This document shows, in pieces, positions 62,430 through 64,000 of a stretch of 64,000 nt of DNA; within the stretch, counting starts at the first letter, position 1; each line of letters opens with the position of its first letter. The stretch comes from Zanthoxylum bungeanum (lineage: Eukaryota > Streptophyta > Magnoliopsida > Sapindales > Rutaceae). Both the position numbers and the translations under genes were made by a program. The stretch covers positions 32,180 to 96,179 of the forward strand of contig SKCR01041578.1 of NCBI GenBank assembly GCA_019454045.1, given 5' to 3'. The notes below the pieces were generated by a model. That model was given only the letters and a program-made list of their open reading frames with translations, was not told where the DNA came from and did no database searches.

Positions 62430-62850
62430 CGGGCCTCGCCCCCCAGAATGCCATACTCGGCAATGCTGATCTGATGTAAAATGGGCCTCGCCCCCAGAAT
62501 GTCATACCCGGCAATGCTGATACTGATGTAAAATGGGCCTCGCCCCCAGAATGCCATACCCGGCAATGCTGATACTGATGTAATGTGGGCCTCGCCCCCA
62601 GAATTCCATACCCGGCAATGCTGATACTGATGTAATGTGGGCCTCGCCCCCAGAATGCCATACCCGGCAAGACTGATACTGATGCTGATATGGGCCTCGC
62701 CCTAAACTGATGCTGATGTGGGCCTCAGCCCTAACTGCTACTGATTATGGGCCTCGCCCCCAGACTGATACTGATGTGGGCCTCGACCCTCGGGATTCAT
62801 CCCAAACTGATACTGATGATATGGGTCTCGCCCATGTGATTCGTTCCTGA
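62430..62850. repeat. 52-bp tandem array in the 3' untranslated region of the L3 element
   Basis: Units containing GGGCCTCGCCCCCAGAATGC, CATACCCGGCAATGCTGAT and ACTGATGTAATG. Regular 52-bp spacing at 62535, 62587 and 62639. Units become shorter and irregular towards 62850. Confidence 0.9.
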
Positions 62851-63385
62851 AGATTGCTGACATTGTACTGTTACTGCTTCTGGTTGGCTTGCATTCGACG
62901 TTTTTTTTTTCCTTTGAAACCTGTTATTACAAAACAGAACAAACACAAAAGGATGCAAAATGCGTTACGTGTATGCATGCATGAATGTTCCTATCCCGTC
63001 GGGTTAGGTCTTCTGTCAATTCTCTTGGTGACTGCTTAGCCTTCTCTTCCTCAGACAAGCTATTTCTTCAATCTGTCTACGTTGATCGGCTCAGTGAACT
63101 AATTCCCTTCCAAGTCTGATATCTTCACTGGCTCTATTTCCCAATTTTTGAATGTCTATCTTATCTTTTCTGTTTGCTTATTTCGAAGGTTCCCCGTGTT
63201 CATCGCTGGATTCCATAGTACCAAGGTTGAATACTTTTCTCAAATATATTCATATTGCAGAAGAGTTCCAGCAAAATGAACGTCTTTATTATTGTTGAGG
63301 AAAAGAGTTCGAAAAAGTAACAAAATCAATGTCATTTAAAAAACTGGATCAAATAGACTAGGAGGAACATCTCCATTATCCGCAA
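62851..63385 (-). other. Region between gag and the repeat arrays; no pol found
   Basis: All three minus-strand frames carry stops, and no protease, RT, RNase H or integrase motif is seen. In complete Tat-lineage elements several kilobases of pol would lie here. Confidence 0.65.
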
Positions 63386-64000
63386 CACTGCCTTCTTCCT
63401 CGGCCTATGGTTCTTCACTGTCATCCATGTAAGAAGCTTGGTGGTTGATGGTTTCTTTTCATGGGTTGGGTATTTTATGGGAATCTATGAGATCTTGAAT
63501 TTCATGCCTGAGGCGGGTGCAGTTGTCGGTGTCATGGCCATGTAGCTGGTGGAAGTGACAATAAAGGTTCACATTTATGTGTGGTGGTGGGGGGGGGGTG
63601 TGGAAGTGGCTTGCCTTCTAAGGGTTTCAAGATTCCTTGTCCCTGTAACTTTTCAAATACCTTTCACAAAGGTCTACCAAGGTTGGAGAATTGCCGGTTT
63701 CTGATGGCAGCGACTTCGGCAGTAGCGGGCTTTGTCTCAGAAGGCCCCCCAAAAGTTCTTTTATTCTGGCCATAAAACTTTCTGTTTTCAGCCTCCTCTT
63801 CCTCAATATCCATGACAGTTTCCCTCAACTGTCGGAAATCCACCATCATTGAAGTCATTCTCCTCAATTTTCCATAGATCGAGGGCTTAGTGCCCTTGAT
63901 GATCATTTTAATCTGGTCATGCTCTGAAGGCCGAGTCTGCATTTTCAAAAGCTGGCTTCTCCAGCGATCCACATACTCTTTGAAGCTCTCATCTGGCTTC
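63386..64000 (-). pseudogene. gag of a Tat-like Ty3/gypsy element, continuing beyond the window
   Basis: On the minus strand from the window edge: KPDESFKEYVDRWRSQ, then EHDQIKMIIKGTKPSIYGKL and FRQLRETVMDIEEEEA, the usual gag core. An ATAEVAAIRNRQFSNLGRPL stretch leads to an in-frame TGA near 63662, after which the same frame continues KVFEKLQGQGILKPL. After a frameshift at a run of ten G (about 63589-63598) comes LYCHFHQLHGHDTDNCTRLR, then HEIQDLID. This is the C..H..GH.T..C knuckle-like motif of Tat/Ogre gag. Stops follow near 63460. The protein would package element RNA. One stop plus one homopolymer shift means the copy is barely decayed, or the shift is a base-calling error. Confidence 0.85.

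Noticed and set aside
59365..62850. Regularly spaced repeats as a CRISPR-like array
   Set aside because: Units are direct head-to-tail tandem repeats without unique spacers, in a plant retroelement.

Overview
This window is a transposon-dense stretch of a flowering-plant nuclear genome, probably a eudicot. The sequence is AT-rich and carries plant-type Ty1/copia and Ty3/gypsy LTR retrotransposons, hAT DNA transposons and a few split, intron-containing nuclear genes. Species cannot be told from the sequence. Only one gene looks intact: a four-exon gene for tRNA-splicing endonuclease subunit SEN54 (51145-53408, minus strand). Beside it lies a decayed but intron-containing ribosomal protein eL15 gene (48293-49825). 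Part of that eL15 gene and its upstream DNA is repeated on the other side of SEN54.

Layout, left half. 1-1862 is the end of a decayed Ty3/gypsy pol on the plus strand. It abuts a Tat-lineage gypsy RT fragment on the minus strand (1863-2443). From 2587 comes a decayed copia element A. It is interrupted at 8899-20942 by a nearly complete copia element B of the same family (5-bp target duplication ATAAC). B's RNase H region is itself interrupted by a solo LTR of the same family (16636-18660, duplication AAGCG). A resumes at 20943 and breaks off near 21643 against an LTR of another family (L4).

Middle. That L4 LTR is split by a hAT transposon whose ends lie 22.6 kb apart (22023-44683, 8-bp duplication ATCATAAT at both ends). 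Removing everything nested inside leaves a hAT of about 3.4 kb with a BED finger, a DUF659/RNase H-like core and a C-terminal dimerisation region, all on the minus strand. Nested in it are: an L2-family solo LTR (23348-35646), which holds a full copia element C (23920-32883) and a hAT-type MITE (34662-35220); an L3-family solo LTR (36381-40700), which holds another L2 solo LTR (38254-40644); and a third L2 solo LTR (41425-44060). Nearly every edge was confirmed by matching target duplications, and at two insertion sites the transposase reading frame resumes cleanly across the insertion.

Right. 44692-47030 is L4 LTR material, with a second MITE at 46185-46595. 47207-47892 is a probable LTR edge with a primer-binding site. 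Then come the eL15 pseudogene, the SEN54 gene (with a hAT MITE in intron 2) and the duplicated eL15 upstream segment (with another MITE). A minisatellite-like stretch and a probable LTR remnant follow. From 58687 to the window end is the 3' part of a minus-strand Tat-like retroelement: a 2.9-kb LTR, a polypurine tract, several tandem-repeat arrays in the 3' untranslated region, and gag, with no pol in between.

I did not find a convincing new biological system. The most unusual content is the deep, fully resolvable nesting inside the hAT, the gag-only Tat-like element with its repeat arrays, a GC-AG intron in SEN54, and the repeated motif in the long copia leader.
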